49,575 nt of DNA from positions 1-49,575 of the forward strand of contig CADADA010000020.1 in assembly GCA_902786515.1 (NCBI GenBank). Reading direction: 5' to 3'. Position numbers and translations under genes: made by a program. Below are positions 40,610-48,250 of this stretch, piece after piece. Source of the stretch: an uncultured Lachnospiraceae bacterium (lineage in GTDB: Bacteria > Bacillota > Clostridia > Lachnospirales > Lachnospiraceae). A model generated the notes under the pieces. The model saw nothing but the letters and a program-made list of their open reading frames with translations, was not told the DNA's origin and ran no database searches. Every line of letters begins with the position of its first letter. The stretch's first letter is position 1.

Positions 40610-41689
40610 ATGAAACAAGAAAAAATTGTATTAGGAATAGGATATACTAATAGCTGTAATATGAATTGTGATTTTTGCTATAGTAAAGATAATAGGATGT
40701 TTAGTTATAAACAGCCAATTGATGTTTGGAAAAAGTTTTTTGATAAAAACGGAAAATATATACAAAGCATAAATTATGGAACGGGAGAGAATGTATTAGA
40801 AGATGAATGGTTTGTGTTAATTGAATATATTGCAGAAAAATTCCCCGATATTGTTCAAGCGGTTACTACAAATGGTAGTATTTCAAAAATACTAAATGAA
40901 GATAAAAAAAAGAAAAAGATTTTTTTGAAAACAATAAGTGAAGTTGATGTTTCGTTGGATTATAGCTCAAAAGATAAACATAACAAAATAAGAGGAAATA
41001 ATTTTGCTTATGAATGGGCTTTAGATACAATGAGTTTTTGCAATGAAAATGGTTTAAGGCTGACTATAGTTACGATTGGATTAGATCAAACATTGGAATT
41101 AGATAATATTGAAGGAATTTTTAATATAGCAAAAAAGTATAATGCATATAATAGGATTAACATATATAGAAAGTCTATTGATAGAGAAGACAATTGTGAG
41201 TTGAGTTATAATGCTTTAATGAATTTTTTGCAATGGGCAAGTAAAAACGATAGTATAGTTGAACTAAGTGACCCATTGTTTAATGCAATTTATGGAAATG
41301 AAAACAATATAGAGGACAAATCAGGAGTCAGTAGCTTTAGGGTAGTATCTGATGGAAGAATATATCCATCAACTTATTTGCTTCATGATGATTTTTTAAT
41401 AGGAAATATTAAGGATGAAAATTTTACATTTAACAAAAAATTTGAATTTAGCAGTAAGGTAATAATTCCTGATGATTGTAAAGAGTGTATATATGTTGAT
41501 AAATGTAAGGGAGGAGCTATTGATAGAAGAATTTTGTGGTATAAAACATTTAACCACCAAGATCCGTATTGTCCGTTTTTGCATCATAACGAAAGTGAGT
41601 ATAAAATATTTATAAACAGTAAAAGAGGAGATTTTAAATCTGTACATGCGGGATATTTACCTACTTTGTTTTTTAAATATGGGAGTTAA
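40610..41689 (+). CDS. radical SAM protein with C-terminal cysteine cluster
   Basis: The 359-residue protein has the radical SAM motif C16-x3-C20-x2-C23 (SCNMNCDFCY) that binds the SAM-cleaving [4Fe-4S] cluster. The usual GGEP is replaced by YGTGEN (56-61). A C-terminal set C290, C293, C299 and C321 (CKECIYVDKCKGG ... PYCPF) resembles a SPASM/twitch auxiliary-cluster domain. The tail ends in a distinctive SVHAGYLPTLFFKYG segment, which I do not recognise. GAAAGGAAA lies upstream of ATG 40610. It is separated by 700 bp of degenerate sequence from the other two radical SAM genes, but shares their AT-rich composition. The substrate is unknown; members act on peptides, amino acids or cofactors. 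Confidence 0.85.
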   Translation: MKQEKIVLGIGYTNSCNMNCDFCYSKDNRMFSYKQPIDVWKKFFDKNGKYIQSINYGTGENVLEDEWFVLIEYIAEKFPDIVQAVTTNGSISKILNEDKKKKKIFLKTISEVDVSLDYSSKDKHNKIRGNNFAYEWALDTMSFCNENGLRLTIVTIGLDQTLELDNIEGIFNIAKKYNAYNRINIYRKSIDREDNCELSYNALMNFLQWASKNDSIVELSDPLFNAIYGNENNIEDKSGVSSFRVVSDGRIYPSTYLLHDDFLIGNIKDENFTFNKKFEFSSKVIIPDDCKECIYVDKCKGGAIDRRILWYKTFNHQDPYCPFLHHNESEYKIFINSKRGDFKSVHAGYLPTLFFKYGS

Positions 41690-42397
41690 AATATAAAAAG
41701 TTTTGACTAAAATAGTCGAAAAACATTATTTATGGTTTAAAAAGGTAATTTATTGAAGCAAAATTAAAAACTATTTTTAGAAATCTTCCGTGATTGGTAT
41801 AAAAAATCTTCTTTAAATGAGATTGATATCTGCATTATTAATTAGGGATTGTTTAGATGAACTATACAAGTTTAGTGGAACAAAGGACAAATGTATAAGA
41901 GTAGGATAGAAAATTTCTTTTCTTGGTATAATAATAAATTTTGAAGGTTGATGTAGTTTAGTTTCAACTCAAGAGTAACTAGGATGTCGTATTTGTTGTA
42001 TAAATTGATTTTAGAGACTAGAATTGGAATATATAAAAGGATTTGTCGAATCGGACGAATTAATTAGTATTTCACAAAAAAAGGTATTGCAAAGACGAAA
42101 AGAGGATAATCTCAATGAATACATTGCTTTTCAAAGTTGTAACTTGTTTTGATAAGGTTTAATAACATCGTGTTTGACATAGATTATCATTGCAAACTCG
42201 GTTTAAACAAATACTCTGAGTTAAAAAATTCTGTAACAGATAAGATAAATGTAGTAGTAATATACTTAAGTCGTATATTCGAGCTATAGTAAAATATTAT
42301 AAATTCATTGTATAGGAATTGTTATATACGATAAACATAGAAAATAGAAAGGAATGTGTGATAATTAACTTTCTAAATTATCATACAAGATAGAATA
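41690..42397 (+). pseudogene. degenerate intergenic region with an IS5-like transposase remnant
   Basis: There is no intact gene in this 708-bp gap. A short frame at 41891-41944 reads MYKSRIENFFSWYNNKF and continues past a stop with RLM, similar to the C-terminal part of IS5-family transposases (pattern R.E.FFSW.N.FRRL..RYE). A weak hairpin at 41701-41722 may end the preceding transcript. The 3' part (42100-42397) is AT-rich and presumably holds the promoter of the radical SAM/GlnRS operon, although I see no convincing consensus. Confidence 0.35.
42347..42397 (+). promoter_or_regulatory. hairpin between Shine-Dalgarno-like site and start of second radical SAM gene
   Basis: AAAGGA (42348-42353) is followed directly by a four-codon mini-frame (ATGTGTGATAATTAA). 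TGATAATT (42359-42366) can pair with AATTATCA (42376-42383). The radical SAM ATG at 42398 has no good ribosome-binding site of its own, so the hairpin and mini-frame could control its translation. This is a sequence-based suggestion only. Confidence 0.3.
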
Positions 42398-43249
42398 ATG
42401 AGTGGCTATGATAGTATATGTTGTTTTAGCGGTGAAAATATTAAAACAAATAGGGTATGTTGGGAATTATTATCAGATTGTAATTTGAAATGTTATTTTT
42501 GTCATAGAAACAAAGAAGTAGATATGAAGTATGATTTCAAAAATATGGAAATGTCTATTAATCTTTTAAATAGGTACAATATAAAAAAAGTTATTTTGTC
42601 AGGAGGAGAGCCATTGATGCATCCCAAACTTTTCGAAATTGTAGACACGTTAAAAGAAAATGAAATGCAAGTAGATTTATGTACGAATGCGTATTATTAT
42701 GATGAGTCAATTTCTAGAAAGATTGCCTATCGCTTTAATGAAGTATCAATATCAATAGATTCTTTTGACAAATATAGACATGATAGTATACGAGGTGTGA
42801 GGGGTGCTTTTGATAGAACTATTACAAATGTTAAAAAATTAATAGAATTAGGTGTAAATATACATAGTACGACATTAGTTACAATAGATATGATCGATGA
42901 CATACCTATAATAGTTAGTTTTTTGCATAAATTGGGCATAAAGTCAATGGCATTTATTGGATATATTCCTTTTAATACTGGAGAAAATTTGTTATTAGAA
43001 CCAAAAAACCAAGAAAAATTAAAAAGAATTTTTTTTGATTTAAGAACTGGCAATAATAGTTTTGAAATTAACACAAAACAACTTATTATGAATGATGCTA
43101 TGAAGTGTCATGCTGGTAGAAAAGTATTTGGTATGGGACCTGATGGATTGAGAATTTGTTCATGCTTATTATTAAGAGATAGATCGAAATTAAGTATAAG
43201 TCATAAATCAGTTGGTTGTTGTCCGGGAAGTAGAAAATATACAACATAG
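42398..43249 (+). CDS. radical SAM protein (MoaA/SkfB-like core)
   Basis: This 283-residue protein has C28-x3-C32-x2-C35 (DCNLKCYFCH) and a GGEP motif (69-72) typical of the radical SAM core. The rest of the barrel has VDLCTNAYYY, VSISIDSFDKYRHDSIRG and FDRTITNVKKLIE, as in MoaA/PqqE-like enzymes. Near the C terminus Cys residues (MKCHAGRK, RICSCLLL, VGCCPGSRK) could bind an auxiliary cluster, but a full SPASM pattern is not evident. It starts a tight plus-strand run: the next gene is 20 nt downstream. The substrate is unknown. Confidence 0.87.
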   Translation: MSGYDSICCFSGENIKTNRVCWELLSDCNLKCYFCHRNKEVDMKYDFKNMEMSINLLNRYNIKKVILSGGEPLMHPKLFEIVDTLKENEMQVDLCTNAYYYDESISRKIAYRFNEVSISIDSFDKYRHDSIRGVRGAFDRTITNVKKLIELGVNIHSTTLVTIDMIDDIPIIVSFLHKLGIKSMAFIGYIPFNTGENLLLEPKNQEKLKRIFFDLRTGNNSFEINTKQLIMNDAMKCHAGRKVFGMGPDGLRICSCLLLRDRSKLSISHKSVGCCPGSRKYTT

Positions 43250-43269
43250 ATAGTGGAAAGGAAAAATGT

Positions 43270-44361
43270 ATGTTAGAAGAAATCGATTTACATGTAACAA
43301 ATAGGTGTACGACACAATGTAATTATTGTTGCTATCAATCTAATAGATTGAAATTAAATGAACTCAGTATAGAGGAAATAAGGAAAGTTTTGTTTGAAGC
43401 TAAAGAGTTAGGAGCTAGGCATATACATATTACTGGAGGTGAACCTTTAATAAGAAAAGACATATTTGACATAGTTGCAATCTGTAAAAAAATGGGATTT
43501 TTCGTAAGAATGCAGACAAATGGAGATTTGGTTAATCAATATATTATAAAAGAATTAGAACAAGTAGGCTTAGAAGAAATAATGGTAAGTTTGGATTCTT
43601 ATCAAGAAAAAATTAACGATATTAATAGAGGAAACGGAGAGTTTTTGAAAGCAATTAATGCAATAAAACTTCTATTAAATTCAAAAATAAATGTAAGAGT
43701 TAATAGTGTTATTACTAAGCAGAATTGTAAGGATATATATAATACTATATCTTATTTGCATAAATTAGGAGTAAAAAATTATTCTGGATTTTATTTTTCG
43801 CCTATAGGAAGTGGTAAAAAAAATAAAGAATTGTGGATGAATCCACAAGAGTATATAAATTTTTGGGATGATTTAACACATAAATTGAGTAACACATGCA
43901 TTATAAATGATATGAATATAATTGTAGAAAAGGGATATATTAAATGGAATGAATGTATGGAAATAGATGTTTCGTCATTTTCAGGTTGTGGTGGAGGTTG
44001 TTTAAATAATTATAAAAAAAGAGAGTACCTAATAATTCGTTGCGATGGAAATGTTTATCCATGTATTATGAGTATAGACGGAGAACCTCTGGGAAATGTT
44101 TTTAATGAATCATTGATGGAAATATATAATCGTTCAATTATATGGGAAAAATTAAAGCCTATAGGTAGTAATTATTGTGCTGGGTGTGACAATTATAATA
44201 TATGTGTCGAAGGATGCCGTTTTTTTCCAAGGCTTTATGATGATGAGTGCGATTATGATGATAGGTGTGTTTATGGAGAATTAATACCAATATGTCCTAT
44301 TATGAAATATAATCACAAAAATGGGAAAATGGGGGGTTCATCAGATGAAGTTATAAATTAG
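43270..44361 (+). CDS. radical SAM protein with SPASM domain
   Basis: The 363-residue protein has C13-x3-C17-x2-C20 (RCTTQCNYCC) and GGEP (56-59), followed by the MoaA-like TNGDLVNQ and VSLDSYQEKINDINRG blocks. The C-terminal SPASM domain is well marked: SGCGGGCLNNY, RCDGNVYPCIMS with GEPLGNVFNESL, and CAGCDNYNICVEGCRFFP followed by RCVYG and PICPIM, enough cysteines for two auxiliary clusters. SPASM enzymes usually modify peptides or protein side chains, but some act on small molecules. GAAAGGA precedes the ATG. The gap to the GlnRS-like gene is 28 nt. Confidence 0.9.
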   Translation: MLEEIDLHVTNRCTTQCNYCCYQSNRLKLNELSIEEIRKVLFEAKELGARHIHITGGEPLIRKDIFDIVAICKKMGFFVRMQTNGDLVNQYIIKELEQVGLEEIMVSLDSYQEKINDINRGNGEFLKAINAIKLLLNSKINVRVNSVITKQNCKDIYNTISYLHKLGVKNYSGFYFSPIGSGKKNKELWMNPQEYINFWDDLTHKLSNTCIINDMNIIVEKGYIKWNECMEIDVSSFSGCGGGCLNNYKKREYLIIRCDGNVYPCIMSIDGEPLGNVFNESLMEIYNRSIIWEKLKPIGSNYCAGCDNYNICVEGCRFFPRLYDDECDYDDRCVYGELIPICPIMKYNHKNGKMGGSSDEVIN

Positions 44362-44389
44362 AAAATATATAGAGAGTGAAATAGGTGTT

Positions 44390-45886
44390 ATGGAATTTGG
44401 ATTTATTGATAAAATTATTGGTTCAACAGAATTTGATTTGGGAACGATATGTTTTTCTGCTGATCCTGATGGGGAGTACTTGCATATTGGACATGCATTT
44501 ACACTATTTCTTTTAAGTGAAATAAAGAAAAAATATAATTACAAATTTGTTCTTAGATTTGATGATATTACACCGAATGAAAGAAGTAGTTATTATTGCG
44601 AATATATTTTAAGGCAACTAGAGTGGTTAAATATAGATTTTGACCAAATATCATTTGCGTCAGAATATCTAGAAGTAATGTATGAAAAAGCATTACAATT
44701 AATAAGTCAAGGTGATGCATATGTATGTAAAATGTCACATAATGCTATAAAGGAAGAAAGAGGCAATTATTATTGCTTTGGATATGAATGTGAAGATAGG
44801 ATGAATAGTATTAGTAAGAATAAGTTACTGTTTAATAAAATGATAAAGGGAGATTTTGAAGCGGGAGAATGTGTATTGCGAGCAAAAACAGACATGTTAT
44901 CTCAAAATGTATTGTTCAGAGATCCTATATTGTTTAGAGTAATTAATAAGAACCACTATAAATATAAGGATAAGTGGCATGCTTATCCGTTGTATTCTTT
45001 TGCAGAACCGTTTGAAGATGTTATGGATAATATTTCACATATAATTCTTACTTCTAATTATAGGGATACTTATGAAATATATAATTGGGTTTTAAAAAAA
45101 TTGAATATTGAGTATAATCCAAAGAGAATAGAATATGGTCGAATTCAAATAGAACAAAATACATTAAACAAAAATCAATTAAATTATTTGGTGAGAGAAG
45201 GTTATGTTGATGGATGGGCAGATCCAAGATTATACACGATAGAAAGTATGAAAAATCGGAATTTTTCACCAATTAATTTAAAAAAATATTTGATAAATTC
45301 TGCATTGTCAAAAAATGATGTTATTTTAGACGGTAAAATTATTGATAAATTCATGAAAAATAAAATGAAATTTGATTATGAAGAAATTGTGTATATAAAA
45401 ATACCTTTTATAGTTAAATCAAAAAATAAGGATGGGAGTCCGATTTTTATTGAAAGGGATGTGGCAATAGATATAATTAATTGCTTGAAAAAAGGAGAAA
45501 ATGTTATTAGAGGTACAAATTTTGGTTTTATTACGTTTTGTAGTAAAGTGTGCGATAATGATGAGAATACCACTGATTTATATTATGATAGTGTTTATTA
45601 TCCAAAAAATACTGAAAATATCCGGTTAATATCATATATACATAGATGTAAAAAAGCAGAGTTGATTATGTATTCAAATATACTAAAAAAGAGGGTGAAA
45701 GGCATAACAAATTTTGAATTATATATCAATAAACAGTCTAAACATGTAGAAGAGGTGTATGTTGAAGATAGAAACTATTCTGAGGGAGATAAATATAAAT
45801 TAAATAATATAGGATATATGCATGTGTTACATTTCAAAGATAGAAGATTGATTTTTTCAATGGATTATGATATCAGGGTGAGGTGA
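44390..45886 (+). CDS. divergent glutaminyl-tRNA synthetase paralogue
   Basis: The 498-residue protein is a class I synthetase of the GlnRS/GluRS type, most like GlnRS. HIGH is intact at 32-35 (YLHIGHA), LRFDDITPNE (55-64) keeps the amino-acid-binding Asp58, and WHAYPLYSF keeps Tyr202 (E. coli Tyr211). However, the position of E. coli GlnRS Cys229 is Leu220 (HIILTSNYRD), the neighbouring LEF is changed, and the KMSKS loop is degenerate (TLNKNQLNYLV, 258-268). The C-terminal beta-barrel anticodon domains are present but shortened. It may activate a different amino acid, or charge or edit the nearby tRNA. It is a complete frame with no breaks, so it is under selection. It is followed by the kinase gene with a 7-nt gap to the preferred ATG. 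Confidence 0.88.
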   Translation: MEFGFIDKIIGSTEFDLGTICFSADPDGEYLHIGHAFTLFLLSEIKKKYNYKFVLRFDDITPNERSSYYCEYILRQLEWLNIDFDQISFASEYLEVMYEKALQLISQGDAYVCKMSHNAIKEERGNYYCFGYECEDRMNSISKNKLLFNKMIKGDFEAGECVLRAKTDMLSQNVLFRDPILFRVINKNHYKYKDKWHAYPLYSFAEPFEDVMDNISHIILTSNYRDTYEIYNWVLKKLNIEYNPKRIEYGRIQIEQNTLNKNQLNYLVREGYVDGWADPRLYTIESMKNRNFSPINLKKYLINSALSKNDVILDGKIIDKFMKNKMKFDYEEIVYIKIPFIVKSKNKDGSPIFIERDVAIDIINCLKKGENVIRGTNFGFITFCSKVCDNDENTTDLYYDSVYYPKNTENIRLISYIHRCKKAELIMYSNILKKRVKGITNFELYINKQSKHVEEVYVEDRNYSEGDKYKLNNIGYMHVLHFKDRRLIFSMDYDIRVR

Positions 45887-45893
45887 AGTGAAT

Positions 45894-46448
45894 ATGAAAA
45901 TTATTGCTTTTTGTGGAATAGATGGAGCTGGAAAATCTACTCAGATTGATATTCTGAGAAGTAAATTAGAGAGAGAGGGAAAGAAGGTAAAAGTTTTAAA
46001 AACCGAAATTTTTCCATTATATTTATATAAAAATGATGTGATTGATAATGATATTTTGGCATTATCAACAGCTCTAGATTTTTTGAAGACATATTTTGCA
46101 CAGAATTTGAAAGAATATGATTTCGTTTTGTGTGATAGATATACATTGTGTCATATATCATTTGCTCAAACATATAATGTTAATAACATGGATTTGCTGA
46201 ATGCATTATATTCGCTAGTTCAAAAGCCAGATATAACGATATATTTTAAAGTTGATTTAAGTGTTGCATTAGATAGAATAGCAAATAGAACAAGTAAAAA
46301 AAGACAATTCGATGAGACAGAAGAAATTCTAGGTCCTACACTATGTAATTATGAAAAGAACATTATTACAAATAAAAATAAGTGTGTTATTGTTGATGCA
46401 AATCGCAATGTTAAGTATGTTACAGAGCAAATTTTAAAGTATATTTAA
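45894..46448 (+). CDS. thymidylate kinase-like P-loop kinase
   Basis: The 184-residue protein has the dTMP kinase pattern: P-loop G8-x-D-G-A-G-K14-S15 (CGIDGAGKSTQ), DRY motif at 81-83 (VLCDRYTLCHISFAQ), PDITIYFKVDLSVALDRIANR (near 115-135, cited in part) and a lid with RTSKKRQFDE. True dTMP kinases are about 205-215 aa, so it is somewhat short. In a gene cluster like this it may phosphorylate a nucleoside or a different small molecule, or be a dTMP kinase recruited for another job. I prefer ATG 45894 (AGGTG 8 nt upstream) to GTG 45888. The tRNA gene starts 4 nt after its stop. Confidence 0.85.
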   Translation: MKIIAFCGIDGAGKSTQIDILRSKLEREGKKVKVLKTEIFPLYLYKNDVIDNDILALSTALDFLKTYFAQNLKEYDFVLCDRYTLCHISFAQTYNVNNMDLLNALYSLVQKPDITIYFKVDLSVALDRIANRTSKKRQFDETEEILGPTLCNYEKNIITNKNKCVIVDANRNVKYVTEQILKYI

Positions 46449-46452
46449 ATAT

Positions 46453-46524
46453 AGGGGTGTAGCCAAAAGGAAAGGCGGCTGATTTTGATTCAGTAAATTA
46501 TTGGTTCGAATCCAATCACCCCAG
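46453..46524 (+). tRNA. operon-embedded tRNA-Gln(UUG) with A1/A72 mismatch
   Basis: A 72-nt cloverleaf. Acceptor GGGGTG (46454-46459) pairs with CACCCC (46517-46522); position 1 is A (46453) and position 72 is A (46523), so the first pair is A/A. D stem GCC/GGC (46462-46464, 46474-46476) with a 9-nt loop holding GG. Anticodon stem GCTGA/TCAGT with loop TTTTGAT, anticodon UUG. Variable loop 5 nt. T stem ATTGG/CCAAT with loop TTCGAAT. Discriminator G (46524); TCA rather than CCA follows, so CCA is not encoded. Body and anticodon are clearly tRNA-Gln. It lies 4 nt after the kinase stop with no promoter, so it must be processed from the operon mRNA. Confidence 0.92.
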
Positions 46525-46618
46525 TCATCAGAAAAAGATTAAGTAAAAAACAATATGAAGTAGATTATTATGAATCTTATAAAGAAGTTTACATATTTTG
46601 GAAGGAATGAAGCGATTT

Positions 46619-48250
46619 ATGGAAGAAAAAAATATGAATTTTATAGAAAGTATTATCACTAATGATATAATGAGTGGACGAGTAGATAAAGAAAAAATTC
46701 AATTTAGACATCCTCCAGAACCAAGTGGATATTTACATATTGGTCATGCGAGAAATATTATATTGAATTATGGCTTGGCTCAAAAATATAATGGTGTATG
46801 CAATTTGAGATATGATGATACTAATCCTAGTAAGGAGTGTCAGGAATTTGTTGATGCAATCAAGGAGGATGTAAAATGGTTAGGTTTTCACTGGAACCAA
46901 ATATATTACGCAAGTGATTATTTTGAAAGTAATTATGAAATAGCAATAAAGTTGATTAAGGAAGGAAAGGCATATGTAGATGATTTATCGTCAGAAGAAG
47001 TCAGAATATATAGGGGAACATTGACTGAACCAGGTAAGAATAGCCCATATAGAAATAGAAGCGTAGAGGAAAATCTATATTTGTTTGAAAAAATGAAAAA
47101 TGGTAAGTTTGAACAAGGAAAATGTTGTTTACGTGCCAAAATTGATATGACACATTCTAATATGAATATGAGAGACCCGATAATATATAGAATTCAATAT
47201 TCGAATCATCAACGTATTGGCACAAAATGGAATATTTATCCAACATATGATTTTGCACACCCTATTGACGATGCGATAGAAGGAGTGACATATTCAATTT
47301 GTGGACCAGAATTTGAAAATCATAGACCACTGTATGATTGGGTTGTTGAAAATAGTGGAATAAAAAATAAGCCAAGACAGATAGAATATTCCAATTTATA
47401 TATTGAAGGAGTTGTTTTAGGAAAAAGAAATATTAATAAGTTAGTTAAATCAGGGATTGTTAGTGGGTATGATGATCCGCGATTGTTTACATTAAGAGGT
47501 TTGAAACGGAGGGGAGTTTTGCCGGAGAGTATAATAGATTTTGTTAAGGCGGCAGGAATTAGTAAAAGCAACTGTATCCAAGATATGGAAATGTTTAATT
47601 ATTATGTAAGAAATACGCTGAATATGATTGCACTGAGAGTAATGGCAGTTTTAGATCCAATAAGGTTGGTTATTACAAATTATCCCGAAGAAGAGAGCGA
47701 GAAAGTATATATCGATACCTATCCACAGATAGATAACAATAAAGAGATGCATATACATACTTTATCTAGAGAGATATATATTGAAAGAGAAGATTTTAAA
47801 ATTAATCCAGAAGTAAATTTTTATCGATTGAGTATTGGAAGTAGGGTAAGATTAAAAGGGGCTTATATTATAAAATGTACAGGATATGAGTTAAATGAAG
47901 ATGGGGATATTAAGTGTGTTTATGCGGAATATGAAACGGAAAAAAAAGGCAAGGTGAAAAGCACTATTCATTGGGTAAATCCTAATTTTTCATATAATGT
48001 GGAAATACGTTGCTACAAATATACGAATTTGGACAAATACTTAGATGATAGAGATACAGGGCATAAAATTGATGATACCATTATGAGTTATAAAAATGCA
48101 TACATTGAAAGCGGAATAGAATTTAATTATGATGATAGATATCAATTTGTACGTAATGGTTATTTTTGTTTAGATAAAGATACAGAAAAAAATGACAAAT
48201 TGATATTTAACAGAATAATTACATTAAAATCAGATATTAAAAATAAATAG
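46619..48250 (+). CDS. glnS: glutaminyl-tRNA synthetase
   Basis: The 543-residue protein closely follows E. coli GlnRS over its length (554 aa). It has PPEPSGYLHIGHAR (HIGH at 40-43), CNLRYDDTNP with Asp66, AYVDDLSSEEVRIYRGTLTEPGKNSPYR, CCLRAKIDM, IYPTYDFAHPIDDAIEG with Tyr210, ICGPEFENHR with Cys228, and a second motif VLGKRNINKLV, where GlnRS normally has MSKR, so the Ser is Gly. The two beta-barrel anticodon domains include GKVKSTIHWVN and DRYQFVRNGYFCLD. Most Firmicutes lack GlnRS and use GluRS plus GatCAB, so this gene is probably acquired. ATG 46619 is preferred (the product then starts like other GlnRS); TTG 46598 and ATG 46607 are in frame. It is downstream of the tRNA in the same operon. 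Confidence 0.93.
   Translation: MEEKNMNFIESIITNDIMSGRVDKEKIQFRHPPEPSGYLHIGHARNIILNYGLAQKYNGVCNLRYDDTNPSKECQEFVDAIKEDVKWLGFHWNQIYYASDYFESNYEIAIKLIKEGKAYVDDLSSEEVRIYRGTLTEPGKNSPYRNRSVEENLYLFEKMKNGKFEQGKCCLRAKIDMTHSNMNMRDPIIYRIQYSNHQRIGTKWNIYPTYDFAHPIDDAIEGVTYSICGPEFENHRPLYDWVVENSGIKNKPRQIEYSNLYIEGVVLGKRNINKLVKSGIVSGYDDPRLFTLRGLKRRGVLPESIIDFVKAAGISKSNCIQDMEMFNYYVRNTLNMIALRVMAVLDPIRLVITNYPEEESEKVYIDTYPQIDNNKEMHIHTLSREIYIEREDFKINPEVNFYRLSIGSRVRLKGAYIIKCTGYELNEDGDIKCVYAEYETEKKGKVKSTIHWVNPNFSYNVEIRCYKYTNLDKYLDDRDTGHKIDDTIMSYKNAYIESGIEFNYDDRYQFVRNGYFCLDKDTEKNDKLIFNRIITLKSDIKNK

Noticed and set aside
41701..41722. Terminator after the first radical SAM gene
   Set aside because: TTTTGACTA and TAGTCGAAAA can pair only with a bulged G and no T run follows, so it is too weak to list as a separate feature.
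42398..43249. Radical SAM protein next to a nucleotide kinase-like gene as a prokaryotic viperin defence system
   Set aside because: The core motif is DCNLKCYFCH with a MoaA-like barrel, not the viperin pattern CNYxCxFC with its characteristic flanks, and the kinase is of dTMP-kinase rather than CMP-kinase type and is not adjacent.
44390..45886. GlnRS-like gene as a GluQ-RS (queuosine glutamylation enzyme)
   Set aside because: GluQ-RS proteins are about 300 residues and lack the anticodon-binding domains, whereas this protein is 498 residues and seems to keep them.
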